From NCBI RefSeq assembly GCF_029590555.1, contig NZ_CP081001.1:806001-870000 (forward strand): a stretch of DNA of 64,000 nt, written 5' to 3'. Every line of letters begins with the position of its first letter. Positions within the stretch are counted from its first letter, which is position 1. The notes under the pieces are model-generated. The model made no database searches, had not been told where the DNA came from, and worked only from the letters and a program-made list of their open reading frames with translations. The position numbers and the translations under genes were made by a program. This document shows, one piece after another, positions 45,250 through 53,257 of the stretch. The DNA comes from Sphingobium sp. V4. Its GTDB lineage: Bacteria > Pseudomonadota > Alphaproteobacteria > Sphingomonadales > Sphingomonadaceae.

Positions 45250-46451
45250 CCGACACCGAAACAGACATCATCATCCGCGTCGCCGCCAAGGGCGACGGCG
45301 TCACCGCCGATGGCCGGCACTTCCCTCTGACCGCGCCGGGCGATCGGGTCGCTCCCGATGGAAGTGTCGTCTTCGGTGTCCATCATGCGGTGCCGCCCTG
45401 CGACCATTTCCCGGCCTGCGGCGGTTGTCAGCTCCAGCATCTGGACGAGGCGAGCTATGCCGAATTCGTCACGGCGCGGGTGACAGGCGCGCTGGACGGG
45501 CAGGGCGTGACGCCGGGCGCGGTGCTGCCGGCCCATATTTCGCCGCCGATGACGCGGCGGCGCGCATCGCTGCGCGCGGCGCGGGCGGGCAGGCGGATCA
45601 CCATCGGCTTTGCGGAGGAGGGCAGCCACAAGCTGATAGACTTGCAGATGTGCGCGGTCCTCGATCCCAGGCTGTTCGGGCTGCTGCCGCCCTTGCGGGA
45701 ACTGCTCGGGCTGATCGTGCCGGACAAGCGGGCGGCGCATGTCCGCATGTCGCTGACTGATCAGGGTGTCGACCTGTTGCTGGAGGGCGTGAAAGTCGCG
45801 GGGCTGGCGGCGGATGAGGCGCTGGGCGATTTTGCGCGCGAGCATGGCCTGGCCAGGTTGGCCATCGACGAAGGCGACGGGCCGCAGACACGCTGGGAGC
45901 CGGAGGCGGTGACGGTCAGCTTCGGCGGGGTGCCGGTCAGCTTTCCGCCTTTCTCCTTCCTTCAGGCCACGCCGGATGGCGAGGCGGCGCTGGTCGGCGC
46001 AGTGCGCGATGCGCTACCGGAGACGGGTGCGGTCGCCGATCTCTTCTGCGGGCTTGGTACATTCGCTCTGGCATTGGGCGAGACGCGGCCGGTCTATGCG
46101 GCCGAGGGTGCGCGGGACGTCCTGTTGTCGCTCAAGCTCGGCGCGGCGCGGGCGCGGCGGCGGCTGGTGGCCGACCATCGCGACCTGTTCCGTCGACCGC
46201 TGACGCCGGAGGAATTGAACCGCTTTGCCGCCGTCGTGCTCGATCCACCGCGCGCGGGCGCGCGCGAACAAGTGCTGCAACTGGCGCAGTCGGCTGTGCC
46301 GCTGATCGCTTATGTGTCCTGCAATCCTGCCAGTTTTGCGCGGGATGCGGCGCATCTGGTGGCGGCGGGCTACGTCCTTGAGAGCGTCAAGCCGGTTGGC
46401 CAGTTCCGCTGGACCACTCATGTCGAACTGGTCGGCATCTTCCGGCGATAA
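45246..46451 (+). CDS. RumA/TrmA-like 5-methyluridine RNA methyltransferase (GTG start)
   Basis: 401 aa from GTG 45246 (overlap 4 bp). Fe-S ligands C-DHFPACGGC...MCAVLD near the N-terminus, SAM fold ADLFCGLGTFAL, catalytic Cys in YVSCNPASFARD and Glu near the end. It methylates a uridine in 23S rRNA or tRNA; the specific position cannot be read. The TRAM domain is short. Ends at a bidirectional hairpin. Confidence 0.9.
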   Translation: MTDTETDIIIRVAAKGDGVTADGRHFPLTAPGDRVAPDGSVVFGVHHAVPPCDHFPACGGCQLQHLDEASYAEFVTARVTGALDGQGVTPGAVLPAHISPPMTRRRASLRAARAGRRITIGFAEEGSHKLIDLQMCAVLDPRLFGLLPPLRELLGLIVPDKRAAHVRMSLTDQGVDLLLEGVKVAGLAADEALGDFAREHGLARLAIDEGDGPQTRWEPEAVTVSFGGVPVSFPPFSFLQATPDGEAALVGAVRDALPETGAVADLFCGLGTFALALGETRPVYAAEGARDVLLSLKLGAARARRRLVADHRDLFRRPLTPEELNRFAAVVLDPPRAGAREQVLQLAQSAVPLIAYVSCNPASFARDAAHLVAAGYVLESVKPVGQFRWTTHVELVGIFRR

Positions 46452-46485
46452 AAAATCCCTCGCCGCAAAGGAGGCGGCGAGGGAT
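46450..46485 (-). terminator. Terminator between the RumA-like gene and the decarboxylase gene
   Basis: A perfect 12-bp stem ATCCCTCGCCGC/GCGGCGAGGGAT (46455-46466 with 46474-46485) and a 7-nt loop, followed on the minus strand by six T. Main terminator of the leftward polyamine cluster; it overlaps the RumA-like stop and can also stop rightward transcripts. Confidence 0.88.
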
Positions 46486-46507
46486 GGAAATCATTTTGCG
46501 GGGCGGG

Positions 46508-47713
46508 TCAGCCCAGCTTGATGACGGTTGCGCGACGGCGCGGCTGGACGGTCTCGGCATAGAGGCTGGCCATCGGCTCATCCCCCACCTCGATCGTCGA
46601 TTCCGACGTGAAGCCGTTGAAACCGGTACGCATTGCCGCGCCATAGGCGCCGAGCATTCCGATTTCGATATAGTCGCCCGCCTTCACGTCCGCAGGAAGC
46701 ATGAAGGGGCCGACCATATGGTCCATGTCGTCGCAGGTCGGGCCGTAGAAGGAGAAGCCTTCCAGCTCTTCTTCGCTGTCATCCTCGCGCAGCAGGGCCA
46801 CGGGGAAGCGCCAGCCGATATGCGCGGCATCGAACAACGCGCCATAGGCGCCGTCGTTGATGTAGAGTTCGGTGCCGCGACGGCGCTCCACCCGCACGAT
46901 GATCGAGCTATATTCGGCCGACAGCGCGCGGCCGGGTTCACACCACAGTTCCGACGAATAGCTGACCGGCAGGCTTTCGAAGCCGCGATGGATCGCCTCG
47001 AAATAATTTTCGAGCGCCACCGGCTCCATGCCCGGATAGATGGAAGGGAAGCCGCCGCCGACATCGATGATGTCGACCGTGACCGCCGCATCGACGATCG
47101 CGGCGCGCACGCGCTCGATCGCATCACTATAGGCCTGCGGCGACATGGCCTGGCTTCCGACGTGGAAACAGATGCCCAGCGCATCGGCGGCCTGGCGGGT
47201 CGCCATCAGCAGTTCGCGGGTTTCGCCCAGTTCGACGCCGAACTTCGACGCGAGGCTGAGTTCCGAATGTTCGGATGACACGCGCAGGCGGACGCACAGT
47301 TCCAGATCGGTCGCATCGCCGGTCGCGCGCATGATCTTTTCCAGCTCGTCGATCGTGTCGAGCGAGAAGGTTCGCACGCCATGGACGTGGTAGGCTTCAG
47401 CGATCGCTTCCTCGGCCTTGACCGGGTGCATGAAGCAGAGCTTCGCCTTGTCGCCTGCGACATCGGCCAGCGTTTCGGCCACCAAGCGCACTTCAGCGAT
47501 CGAGGCCACATCGAAATGCGTGATGCCCGATGCAAAGAGCGTGCGGATCAGGTCGGGAGACGGATTCGCCTTGACCGCATAGAGCGATCGGCCCGGAAAC
47601 TTCTCAACGAAGAAACGGGCGGCCCGAGCCGCGGCTTCGGGACGAATCAGCGTTACCGGTGCTGCCGGTGTGAGGGCGGTCGCTACCCCCAGCGCGCTAT
47701 GATGCTTGTGCAA
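46508..47713 (-). CDS. Ornithine/lysine decarboxylase, alanine-racemase fold (TTG start)
   Basis: 401 aa. Fold-III PLP decarboxylase: Lys48 in LYAVKANPS binds PLP; DVGGGFPSIYPG and WCEPGRALSAEYSSI bind phosphate; the catalytic Cys is in GPTCDDMDH. This is the eukaryote-like ornithine decarboxylase of alphaproteobacteria, some members also using lysine. It produces putrescine for the upstream pair. The only usable start is TTG 47713 with GGAGG 9 nt upstream. A structured leader covers that site. It is last gene of the polyamine cluster, separated by 147 bp. Confidence 0.9.
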   Translation of the reverse strand: MHKHHSALGVATALTPAAPVTLIRPEAAARAARFFVEKFPGRSLYAVKANPSPDLIRTLFASGITHFDVASIAEVRLVAETLADVAGDKAKLCFMHPVKAEEAIAEAYHVHGVRTFSLDTIDELEKIMRATGDATDLELCVRLRVSSEHSELSLASKFGVELGETRELLMATRQAADALGICFHVGSQAMSPQAYSDAIERVRAAIVDAAVTVDIIDVGGGFPSIYPGMEPVALENYFEAIHRGFESLPVSYSSELWCEPGRALSAEYSSIIVRVERRRGTELYINDGAYGALFDAAHIGWRFPVALLREDDSEEELEGFSFYGPTCDDMDHMVGPFMLPADVKAGDYIEIGMLGAYGAAMRTGFNGFTSESTIEVGDEPMASLYAETVQPRRRATVIKLG

Positions 47714-47718
47714 CTCAA

Positions 47719-47824
47719 GGGACCTCCAGTGTAGTTCAGGGCGAAAAGCTGCCTTGCGGTGGAAGTCCCATGGGGCAGCGGACGGCCGATATATGCGGAG
47801 GGGTCCCCCCTGTAAAGCGCATAT
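47719..47824 (-). ncRNA. Structured leader of the decarboxylase mRNA (hairpin plus candidate pseudoknot; speF-leader-like)
   Basis: Reading the minus strand: a first hairpin pairs ATATGCG/CGCATAT (47818-47824 with 47791-47797) with an inner AGGGG/CCCCT stem. Downstream, GCTGCC (47779-47774) pairs with GGCAGC (47753-47748), and GGGACTTCCA (47769-47760) pairs over 10 bp, one G-U, with TGGAGGTCCC (47728-47719). The two helices interleave, forming an H-type pseudoknot, and the last strand contains the GGAGG ribosome-binding site of the TTG-start decarboxylase. Alphaproteobacterial odc genes are known to carry a conserved speF RNA element; identity with it is inferred. Confidence 0.6.
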
Positions 47825-47860
47825 GAAAATTTTGTTGCGCGGCCCGCTACGAAATGTGCG

Positions 47861-49033
47861 TTACGAGAGACGGGTCTTGAAATCGGTATAGGAAAAGGCC
47901 CGGATTTCCTTGAGTTCGTCGGTTTCCGAGTTCCATAACCAGATGGCGGGCAGGGGTACCCCATTGAATGTATTGGTCTTCACCATGGAATAGTGCGCCT
48001 GGTCGAGGAAGGCGATACGCGCGCCCGGTTCCGCGCCGCCGGGGACTCGATAGTCGCCGATGATGTCGCCCGCCAAGCAGGAGGGGCCACCGAGTCGAGT
48101 GACCGGTCCCTCTTCCGGCTCATGGAGCATGGCGGGGCGATAGGGCGCCTCGATCACGTCGGGCATGTGGCAGGTGGCGCTGATGTCGGTGATGGCGACG
48201 GGCATCCCGTTTTCGATCACGTCGAGGATTTCGCCCACCAAGATGCCAGCGTCGAGCGCCATTGCCTCGCCGGGTTCGATATAGAGGGCAAGACCGGTCT
48301 GCGCCTTGATCCTTGTCAGGAAGGCGATGAGATCGTCGATCTGGTAGTCGGCGCGGGTGACATGGTGGCCGCCGCCGAAGTTGAGCCATTTGAGGCCCGC
48401 GACATGAGGCATGATATGGCCCTCAATCGCCGCCCAGGTGCGTTCCAGCGGCAGGAAATCCTGCTCGCACAGATTATGGACATGCAGGCCGTCGACGCCC
48501 TCCAGATGTTCGGGGCGCAATTGGTCGACCGGGAAGCCCAAGCGGCTGTGCGGTTGCGACGGGTCATATTTAGGCACTTCCCCCTCCGGGTGGAGCGGGT
48601 TGAGGCGCAGGCCGATGTCGAAGTTCACACCGTCGCTGCGCGCTGCGTCGATGACGGGTTTGAGTCGCGCGATCTGGCCGGGGCTGTTGAAGATGACATG
48701 GTCTGATATTTTGAGGATTTCGGCCAGGTCGTCGGGCTTGTAGGCGGCGCAATAGGTCGCGACTTCGCCCTGATATTCCTCGCGCCCCAGGCGTGCTTCA
48801 TAGATGCCCGACGCGCAGACGCCGTCGAGATATTCCCCCAGCACGCCCCCAAGCGACCACATGGAAAAGGCCTTGAGCGCACCGAGCACCTTAACCCCTG
48901 CTCGGTCGCCGATGTCGCGCAGGACCGCAAGGTTCCGCCGCACCGCCGCCTCGTCCACCACGAAGGCGGGCGAGGGAACGCGGTAGAGGTCGAATCGGGC
49001 GAAGGCGGCAGGATCGCCGGCGCGGGTTTCCAT
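47861..49033 (-). CDS. nspC: Carboxyspermidine (carboxynorspermidine) decarboxylase
   Basis: 390 aa from ATG 49033. Alanine-racemase-fold PLP enzyme related to DAP decarboxylase: PSPAFVVDEAAVRRN at the N-terminus, PLP lysine in VLGALKAFS, GGGHHVTRADY, and the late LDQAHYSMVKT. With the adjacent dehydrogenase it makes spermidine (from putrescine) or norspermidine (from diaminopropane). In alphaproteobacteria the spermidine version is the established one. An inverted repeat separates it from the dehydrogenase gene. Confidence 0.92.
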   Translation of the reverse strand: METRAGDPAAFARFDLYRVPSPAFVVDEAAVRRNLAVLRDIGDRAGVKVLGALKAFSMWSLGGVLGEYLDGVCASGIYEARLGREEYQGEVATYCAAYKPDDLAEILKISDHVIFNSPGQIARLKPVIDAARSDGVNFDIGLRLNPLHPEGEVPKYDPSQPHSRLGFPVDQLRPEHLEGVDGLHVHNLCEQDFLPLERTWAAIEGHIMPHVAGLKWLNFGGGHHVTRADYQIDDLIAFLTRIKAQTGLALYIEPGEAMALDAGILVGEILDVIENGMPVAITDISATCHMPDVIEAPYRPAMLHEPEEGPVTRLGGPSCLAGDIIGDYRVPGGAEPGARIAFLDQAHYSMVKTNTFNGVPLPAIWLWNSETDELKEIRAFSYTDFKTRLS

Positions 49034-49046
49034 AACAACATACTCC

Positions 49047-49125
49047 GTCACCCCGGCAAAGGCCGGGGTCTCAGGCGAGAGGGCACGGCGTCGCCGCATG
49101 AGATCCCAGCCTTCGCTGGGGTGAC
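49047..49125. repeat. REP-like inverted repeat between the two polyamine genes
   Basis: Arms beginning GTCACCCCGGC and ending GGGGTGAC (49047-49073 with 49099-49125) match at 23 of 27 positions around a 25-bp spacer. Each arm is itself a small hairpin (CCCCGGC...GCCGGGG and CCCAGC...GCTGGG). This GTCACCCCGG-type element is a familiar dispersed intergenic repeat in alphaproteobacterial genomes. Confidence 0.75.
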
Positions 49126-49160
49126 GATCCCGCGCGGGATCGTCAGAGCGCGAGCGGCGC

Positions 49161-50390
49161 TTAAAAATCCAGCGGCGCGTCGAGTTCCTTCACCTGCCAG
49201 GGCAGGCCATGCTTGTTGAGCATGTCCATGAAGGGATCGGGATCGAACTGTTCGATATTGAACACGCCGCCTTCTCCATTTGCGCCCTTCCAGGCGCCCG
49301 TCAGCATCAGCGCGGCGCCGATCATCGCGGGCACGCCGGTGGTGTAGCTGACCGCCTGGTTGCCGGTTTCTGCATAGGCTTCCTCATGGTCGCAGACCTG
49401 GTAGACATAGACGGTCTTCTGCTGGCCGTCCTTTTCGCCGGTGGCGATGTCGCCGATATTGGTCTTGCCCTTGGTGGTCGAACCCAGGCTCGACGGTTCG
49501 GGCAGGACCGCTTTCAGGAACTGGAGCGGGATGATCTCCTGCCCGTTATAGATGACCGGGTCGATCCGGGTCATGCCGACATTCTGGAGCACTTCCAGAT
49601 GTTTGAGATAGGCGTCGCCGAAGGTCATCCAGAAGCGGATGCGCTTGATCTCGGGATAGAATTTGGCAAGCGACTCCAGTTCCTCATGATACATGAGGTA
49701 CATGTTCTTCGGTCCGACCTGATCGAAGTCGAATTCCTGCTTGTGGCTGAGCGCCGGGCCTTCGACCCATTGTCCATCGGCCCAGTGGCGCGACGGCGCG
49801 GTCACTTCGCGGATGTTGATTTCCGGGTTGAAGTTGGTGGCGAAATGCTGGCCATGGTCGCCGCCATTGCAATCGAGAATGTCGAGCGTGTCGATCCGGT
49901 CGAGCAGGTGCTTCTTGATGTAGCTGGCGAAAACGCTGGTGACGCCGGGGTCGAAGCCTGATCCGAGCAGCGCCATGATGCCGGCTTCCTTGAAGCGCTC
50001 CTGATAGGCCCATTGCCAGCTATATTCGAACTTCGCGGTGTCGCGCGGCTCGTAATTGGCGGTGTCGAGATAGTCGGTCCGGGTCGCGAGGCAGGCGTCC
50101 ATGATCGCCAGATCCTGATAGGGCAGGGCCAGGTTCACGACGAGCTTGGGCTGGATCTTCTCGATCAGCGCGATCGTCTCTGCGACATTGTCGGCATCGA
50201 CCTGCGCCACGTCGATGGTGACACCGGTGCGCGCCTTCACCGATTCGGCGACCTTCTCACAACTGACGATCCGGCGACTGGCGAGCGTGATATGGCTGAA
50301 AATATCCGGATTCATCGCCATCTTGTGGACCGCGACAGACCCGACGCCGCCTGCGCCGATGACCAGAACCTTGCTCAATTGCGTCTCCAT
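49161..50390 (-). CDS. Carboxyspermidine (carboxynorspermidine) dehydrogenase, saccharopine-dehydrogenase family
   Basis: 409 aa from ATG 50390 (METQLSKVLV). Rossmann motif VLVIGAGGVGSVAVHKMA and the saccharopine-dehydrogenase-like fold (NLALPYQDLAIMDACL, GSGFDPGVTSVFASY). It condenses putrescine with aspartate semialdehyde using NADPH; the product is decarboxylated by the downstream enzyme. The pairing with the nspC-type gene decides against lysine metabolism. Confidence 0.92.
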   Translation of the reverse strand: METQLSKVLVIGAGGVGSVAVHKMAMNPDIFSHITLASRRIVSCEKVAESVKARTGVTIDVAQVDADNVAETIALIEKIQPKLVVNLALPYQDLAIMDACLATRTDYLDTANYEPRDTAKFEYSWQWAYQERFKEAGIMALLGSGFDPGVTSVFASYIKKHLLDRIDTLDILDCNGGDHGQHFATNFNPEINIREVTAPSRHWADGQWVEGPALSHKQEFDFDQVGPKNMYLMYHEELESLAKFYPEIKRIRFWMTFGDAYLKHLEVLQNVGMTRIDPVIYNGQEIIPLQFLKAVLPEPSSLGSTTKGKTNIGDIATGEKDGQQKTVYVYQVCDHEEAYAETGNQAVSYTTGVPAMIGAALMLTGAWKGANGEGGVFNIEQFDPDPFMDMLNKHGLPWQVKELDAPLDF

Positions 50391-50575
50391 AAATCGACCG
50401 CGCGACCCCGCGCGAAAGCGCCCATATAGGGGCTGCCCGTGACAGCGCAAAGTCAGATGCGCGCGCAGCGCCTTGGCCCCTGTCTTTTGGGGCAGCCATG
50501 CATCCACGCGGCCGCCCGCGCGTAGTGGCGGTGTCCCCGGATCAGGGGATAGAGAATATCGGGAAGGAAGCCTCC

Positions 50576-51136
50576 ATGAAGAAGTCCCATCTGTCGTTGG
50601 CGCTGGCGAGCGCGCTGTTGACCGTCAGTGGCACGGCCTATGCCAATCATCATGAAAAGAACCCGATGGTGGGCGGCGCGGCGATGTACCCGACCAAGGA
50701 TATCGTCGACAACGCCGTCAATTCGAAAGACCACACGACGCTGGTTGCTGCGGTCAAGGCGGCAGGTCTGGTCGATACGCTGAAGGGCGCCGGTCCGTTC
50801 ACCGTCTTCGCGCCGACAAATGCCGCCTTCGCTAAGCTTCCGGCCGGAACGGTGGACACGCTGCTGAAGCCAGAGAACAAGGCGACCCTGACCGGCATCC
50901 TTACCTATCATGTGGTGCCCGGCAAGCTGAGCGCCGCCGACCTCATCGCACAGGCCAAGGCCGGCGGAGGCAAGGCGACGCTGACCACGGTGCAGGGAGA
51001 ACCGCTGACCGCCTGGGTCGAAGGATCGTCGGTCTATCTGCAGGATGCCAAGGGCGGAAAGTCAAAGGTCACGATCGCCGACGTCAACCAGTCGAACGGC
51101 GTGATCCATGTCATCGACACTGTGCTGATGCCCTGA
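50576..51136 (+). CDS. Secreted fasciclin (FAS1)-domain protein
   Basis: 186 aa from ATG 50576 with GGAAGG upstream. Signal peptide ends GTAYA. One FAS1 domain: [44 protein letters not shown] and [16 protein letters not shown]1 proteins mediate adhesion or matrix contacts; bacterial single-domain forms are periplasmic or secreted. A bidirectional terminator follows. Confidence 0.93.
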   Translation: MKKSHLSLALASALLTVSGTAYANHHEKNPMVGGAAMYPTKDIVDNAVNSKDHTTLVAAVKAAGLVDTLKGAGPFTVFAPTNAAFAKLPAGTVDTLLKPENKATLTGILTYHVVPGKLSAADLIAQAKAGGGKATLTTVQGEPLTAWVEGSSVYLQDAKGGKSKVTIADVNQSNGVIHVIDTVLMP

Positions 51137-51157
51137 CCGTCGCTCGCTGACATGGAA

Positions 51158-51192
51158 GAAACGGCCGGTCGGGTAAGCGGGCCGGCCGTTTC
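51158..51192. terminator. Bidirectional terminator hairpin between the fasciclin and GFA genes
   Basis: A perfect 11-bp stem GAAACGGCCGG/CCGGCCGTTTC with a 13-nt loop; the A/T ends of the stem provide short U stretches on both strands for the convergent genes. Confidence 0.7.
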
Positions 51193-51197
51193 GCATG

Positions 51198-51545
51198 TCA
51201 GAAGCTGGCCCCATCGACCTTCGTGATCGTGAGCGCGTCGATGTCGACCGAGGGCACACAGCGGAGGTTGATGGCGCGCATCGGACCGTCGGGCGACTTG
51301 CCGAGGGCGAAAGCTTCCGTCCCGCAGGTCCTGCAGAACTGATGCGTGATATTGTGCCGGTAGAAAAGATAGTCGGTGAGATGATCCGCGCCGCTGTCCA
51401 GCGTAAACTGGTCGGCGGGGACGAAGGTCAGGACAAAGCCCTTGCGGCTGCAATGGGAGCAGTTGCAGGTCATGCCCTCGTCGGGAGCATTGGCCGCGAC
51501 GCTGAACGTGACGGCGCCGCAATGGCAGCTTCCTGTATAGACCAT
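51198..51545 (-). CDS. GFA/CENP-V-family zinc protein
   Basis: 115 aa. Zinc ligands in GSCHCGAVTF, CNCSHCSRKG and FCRTCGTEAF follow the GFA (glutathione-dependent formaldehyde-activating) pattern. Enzymatic activity of most members is unproven. It ends close to the shared terminator and lies 28 bp after the DNA ligase stop. Confidence 0.88.
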   Translation of the reverse strand: MVYTGSCHCGAVTFSVAANAPDEGMTCNCSHCSRKGFVLTFVPADQFTLDSGADHLTDYLFYRHNITHQFCRTCGTEAFALGKSPDGPMRAINLRCVPSVDIDALTITKVDGASF

Positions 51546-51572
51546 GTCCGTTCTCCTTTTGATCTTTATGCG

Positions 51573-53156
51573 TCAGCTCACCAGCTGCTTCAACCCCTCG
51601 ACCGTATCGGCCTCATGCGCGGGCTTGTCCTTGCGGATGCGGGCGATGCGGGGGAAGCGCATGGCGAGGCCTGATTTGTGGCGCTTGCTGTCGTGGATGC
51701 TGTCGAACGCAACTTCCAGCACGAGCGACTTTTCGACCTCCCGCACCGGGCCGAAGCGGTTGAGGGTGTTCTGGCGGACGAAGCGGTCGAGCCATTTGAG
51801 TTCCTCGTCGGTGAAGCCGCTATAGGCCTTGCCCACCGGCTGCAATTCGCCATCTTCGGTCCAGCAGCCGAACGTATAGTCCGAATAGAAGGAGGAGCGT
51901 TTGCCGTGGCCGCGCTGGGCGTACATCATGACGCAGTCGGCGGTCAGGGGGTCGCGTTTCCATTTATACCAGAGCGCCGCCTTGCGCCCGGCGACATAGG
52001 GGCTGTCACGGCGCTTGAGCATGACCCCCTCGATCGCGGCGTCGCGGGCGCCGGCGCGGATGTCGGCCAGAGCATCGAAATCCGGCGCGTCGATGATGGC
52101 GGAGAGATCGAAACGATCCGGCGGAAGCTGGGGCATATAGGCTTCGAGCCGGGCGCGCCGTTGGTGCCAGGGGAGGGCGCGCAGGTCGGTGTCGCGTTCG
52201 ATCAGCAGATCATAGAGGCGGACGAAGGCGGGATAGTCGTCCATCATCTTCGCGCTGACCGCCTTGCGGCCGAGCCTTTGTTGCAGGGCGTTGAAGCTGG
52301 CGGCTTCCCCGCCCTGAAACGCGCCCTTCACCAGCAGTTCGCCGTCCAGCACGGCATGGCCGGTGAAGGCCGCCGCGATCTCCGGGAAGCTGCCTGAAAT
52401 ATCGTCGCCCGCGCGGCTGTAGAGGCGGGTTTCGCCACCCGTACCGACGATCTGGATGCGGATGCCGTCCCATTTCCATTCGGCGGCATAGTCAGCGAGA
52501 TCGACGCTCTCGGCCTCCAGCGGGTGGGCGAGCATGAAGGGACGGAAATAGGGCGTGCCTTCCGGATCCGGCCGGCCGCTGCGCCCTTCGGCCCAGTCGA
52601 ACAGCGCGGCATAGGGCGGGGCGAGGGCATGCCAGACCTGTTCGACATCATCGACGTCAAGGCCGAAGCCCTGGGCGAAGCCGGTCTTGGCGAGGCGGGC
52701 GGAAATGCCCACCCGAAGCCCGCCGGTGGCGAGTTTCAGCAGCGCGAAGCGGCCCGAGGCGTCGAGATGGTCCATCATCTGCGCCAGCGCATCGGGTGCG
52801 GCGGCGCGGCTGACGCCGTGCAGGCGCTCGATCACGGCCGAGAGGCTGAGCGACCCGTCATCCAGTTCGGCGGGTTGGTCCTCTCTCTTCGGCCAGAGCA
52901 GGGCGACGGTTTCGGCAAGGTCGCCGACATAGTCGCGGCTCATTTCATAAAGGACCGGATCGGTGCGGGCGCGGATCATCTCGCCGATGGCGGAGGATTT
53001 GACGGCTTTGAGGTCGAGATTGCCGGTCAGCGCCGCCAGCGCCCAGCCCCGGTCGGGATCGGGCGCGTCGCGCATATAGGCGGCGATCAGGTCCAGCTTG
53101 CCGTTGCGCGAACGAGTGTAGACCAGGCCGTCGAGGAGTTGAGAGAAGGCGCGCAT
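51573..53156 (-). CDS. ATP-dependent DNA ligase (LigB/ligase-associated cluster type)
   Basis: 527 aa from ATG 53156 (GTG 53159 also in frame), with AGGTAGGTG upstream. N-terminal helical DNA-binding domain, nucleotidyl-transferase core with catalytic Lys in EWKWDGIR, LDGELLVKG, EGVMLKRRDSPYVAGRKAALWYKWKRDP, then an OB fold. Such ligases occur with a MBL exonuclease, Lhr-type helicase and PdeM phosphoesterase in a repair cluster; here only ligase and exonuclease are present. A perfect inverted repeat lies between the two genes. Confidence 0.93.
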   Translation of the reverse strand: MRAFSQLLDGLVYTRSRNGKLDLIAAYMRDAPDPDRGWALAALTGNLDLKAVKSSAIGEMIRARTDPVLYEMSRDYVGDLAETVALLWPKREDQPAELDDGSLSLSAVIERLHGVSRAAAPDALAQMMDHLDASGRFALLKLATGGLRVGISARLAKTGFAQGFGLDVDDVEQVWHALAPPYAALFDWAEGRSGRPDPEGTPYFRPFMLAHPLEAESVDLADYAAEWKWDGIRIQIVGTGGETRLYSRAGDDISGSFPEIAAAFTGHAVLDGELLVKGAFQGGEAASFNALQQRLGRKAVSAKMMDDYPAFVRLYDLLIERDTDLRALPWHQRRARLEAYMPQLPPDRFDLSAIIDAPDFDALADIRAGARDAAIEGVMLKRRDSPYVAGRKAALWYKWKRDPLTADCVMMYAQRGHGKRSSFYSDYTFGCWTEDGELQPVGKAYSGFTDEELKWLDRFVRQNTLNRFGPVREVEKSLVLEVAFDSIHDSKRHKSGLAMRFPRIARIRKDKPAHEADTVEGLKQLVS

Positions 53157-53164
53157 CACCTACC

Positions 53165-53240
53165 TCCGTTCGTTTCGAGCGCAGTCGAGAAACGCTGTAA
53201 CCGCCCTATCCGCTTCTCGACTGCGCTCGAAACGAACGGA
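53165..53240. repeat. Perfect 27-bp inverted repeat between ligase and exonuclease genes
   Basis: Arms 53165-53191 and 53214-53240 (first arm starts TCCGTTCGTTTCGAGCG) are exact reverse complements around a 22-bp spacer. The sequence type, TTCGTTTCGAGCGcAGTCGAGAA, is a typical dispersed intergenic palindrome of sphingomonads. It may form a transcript-stabilising or terminating hairpin. Confidence 0.8.
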
Positions 53241-53257
53241 TGCTGTGCGTTTGTCCA

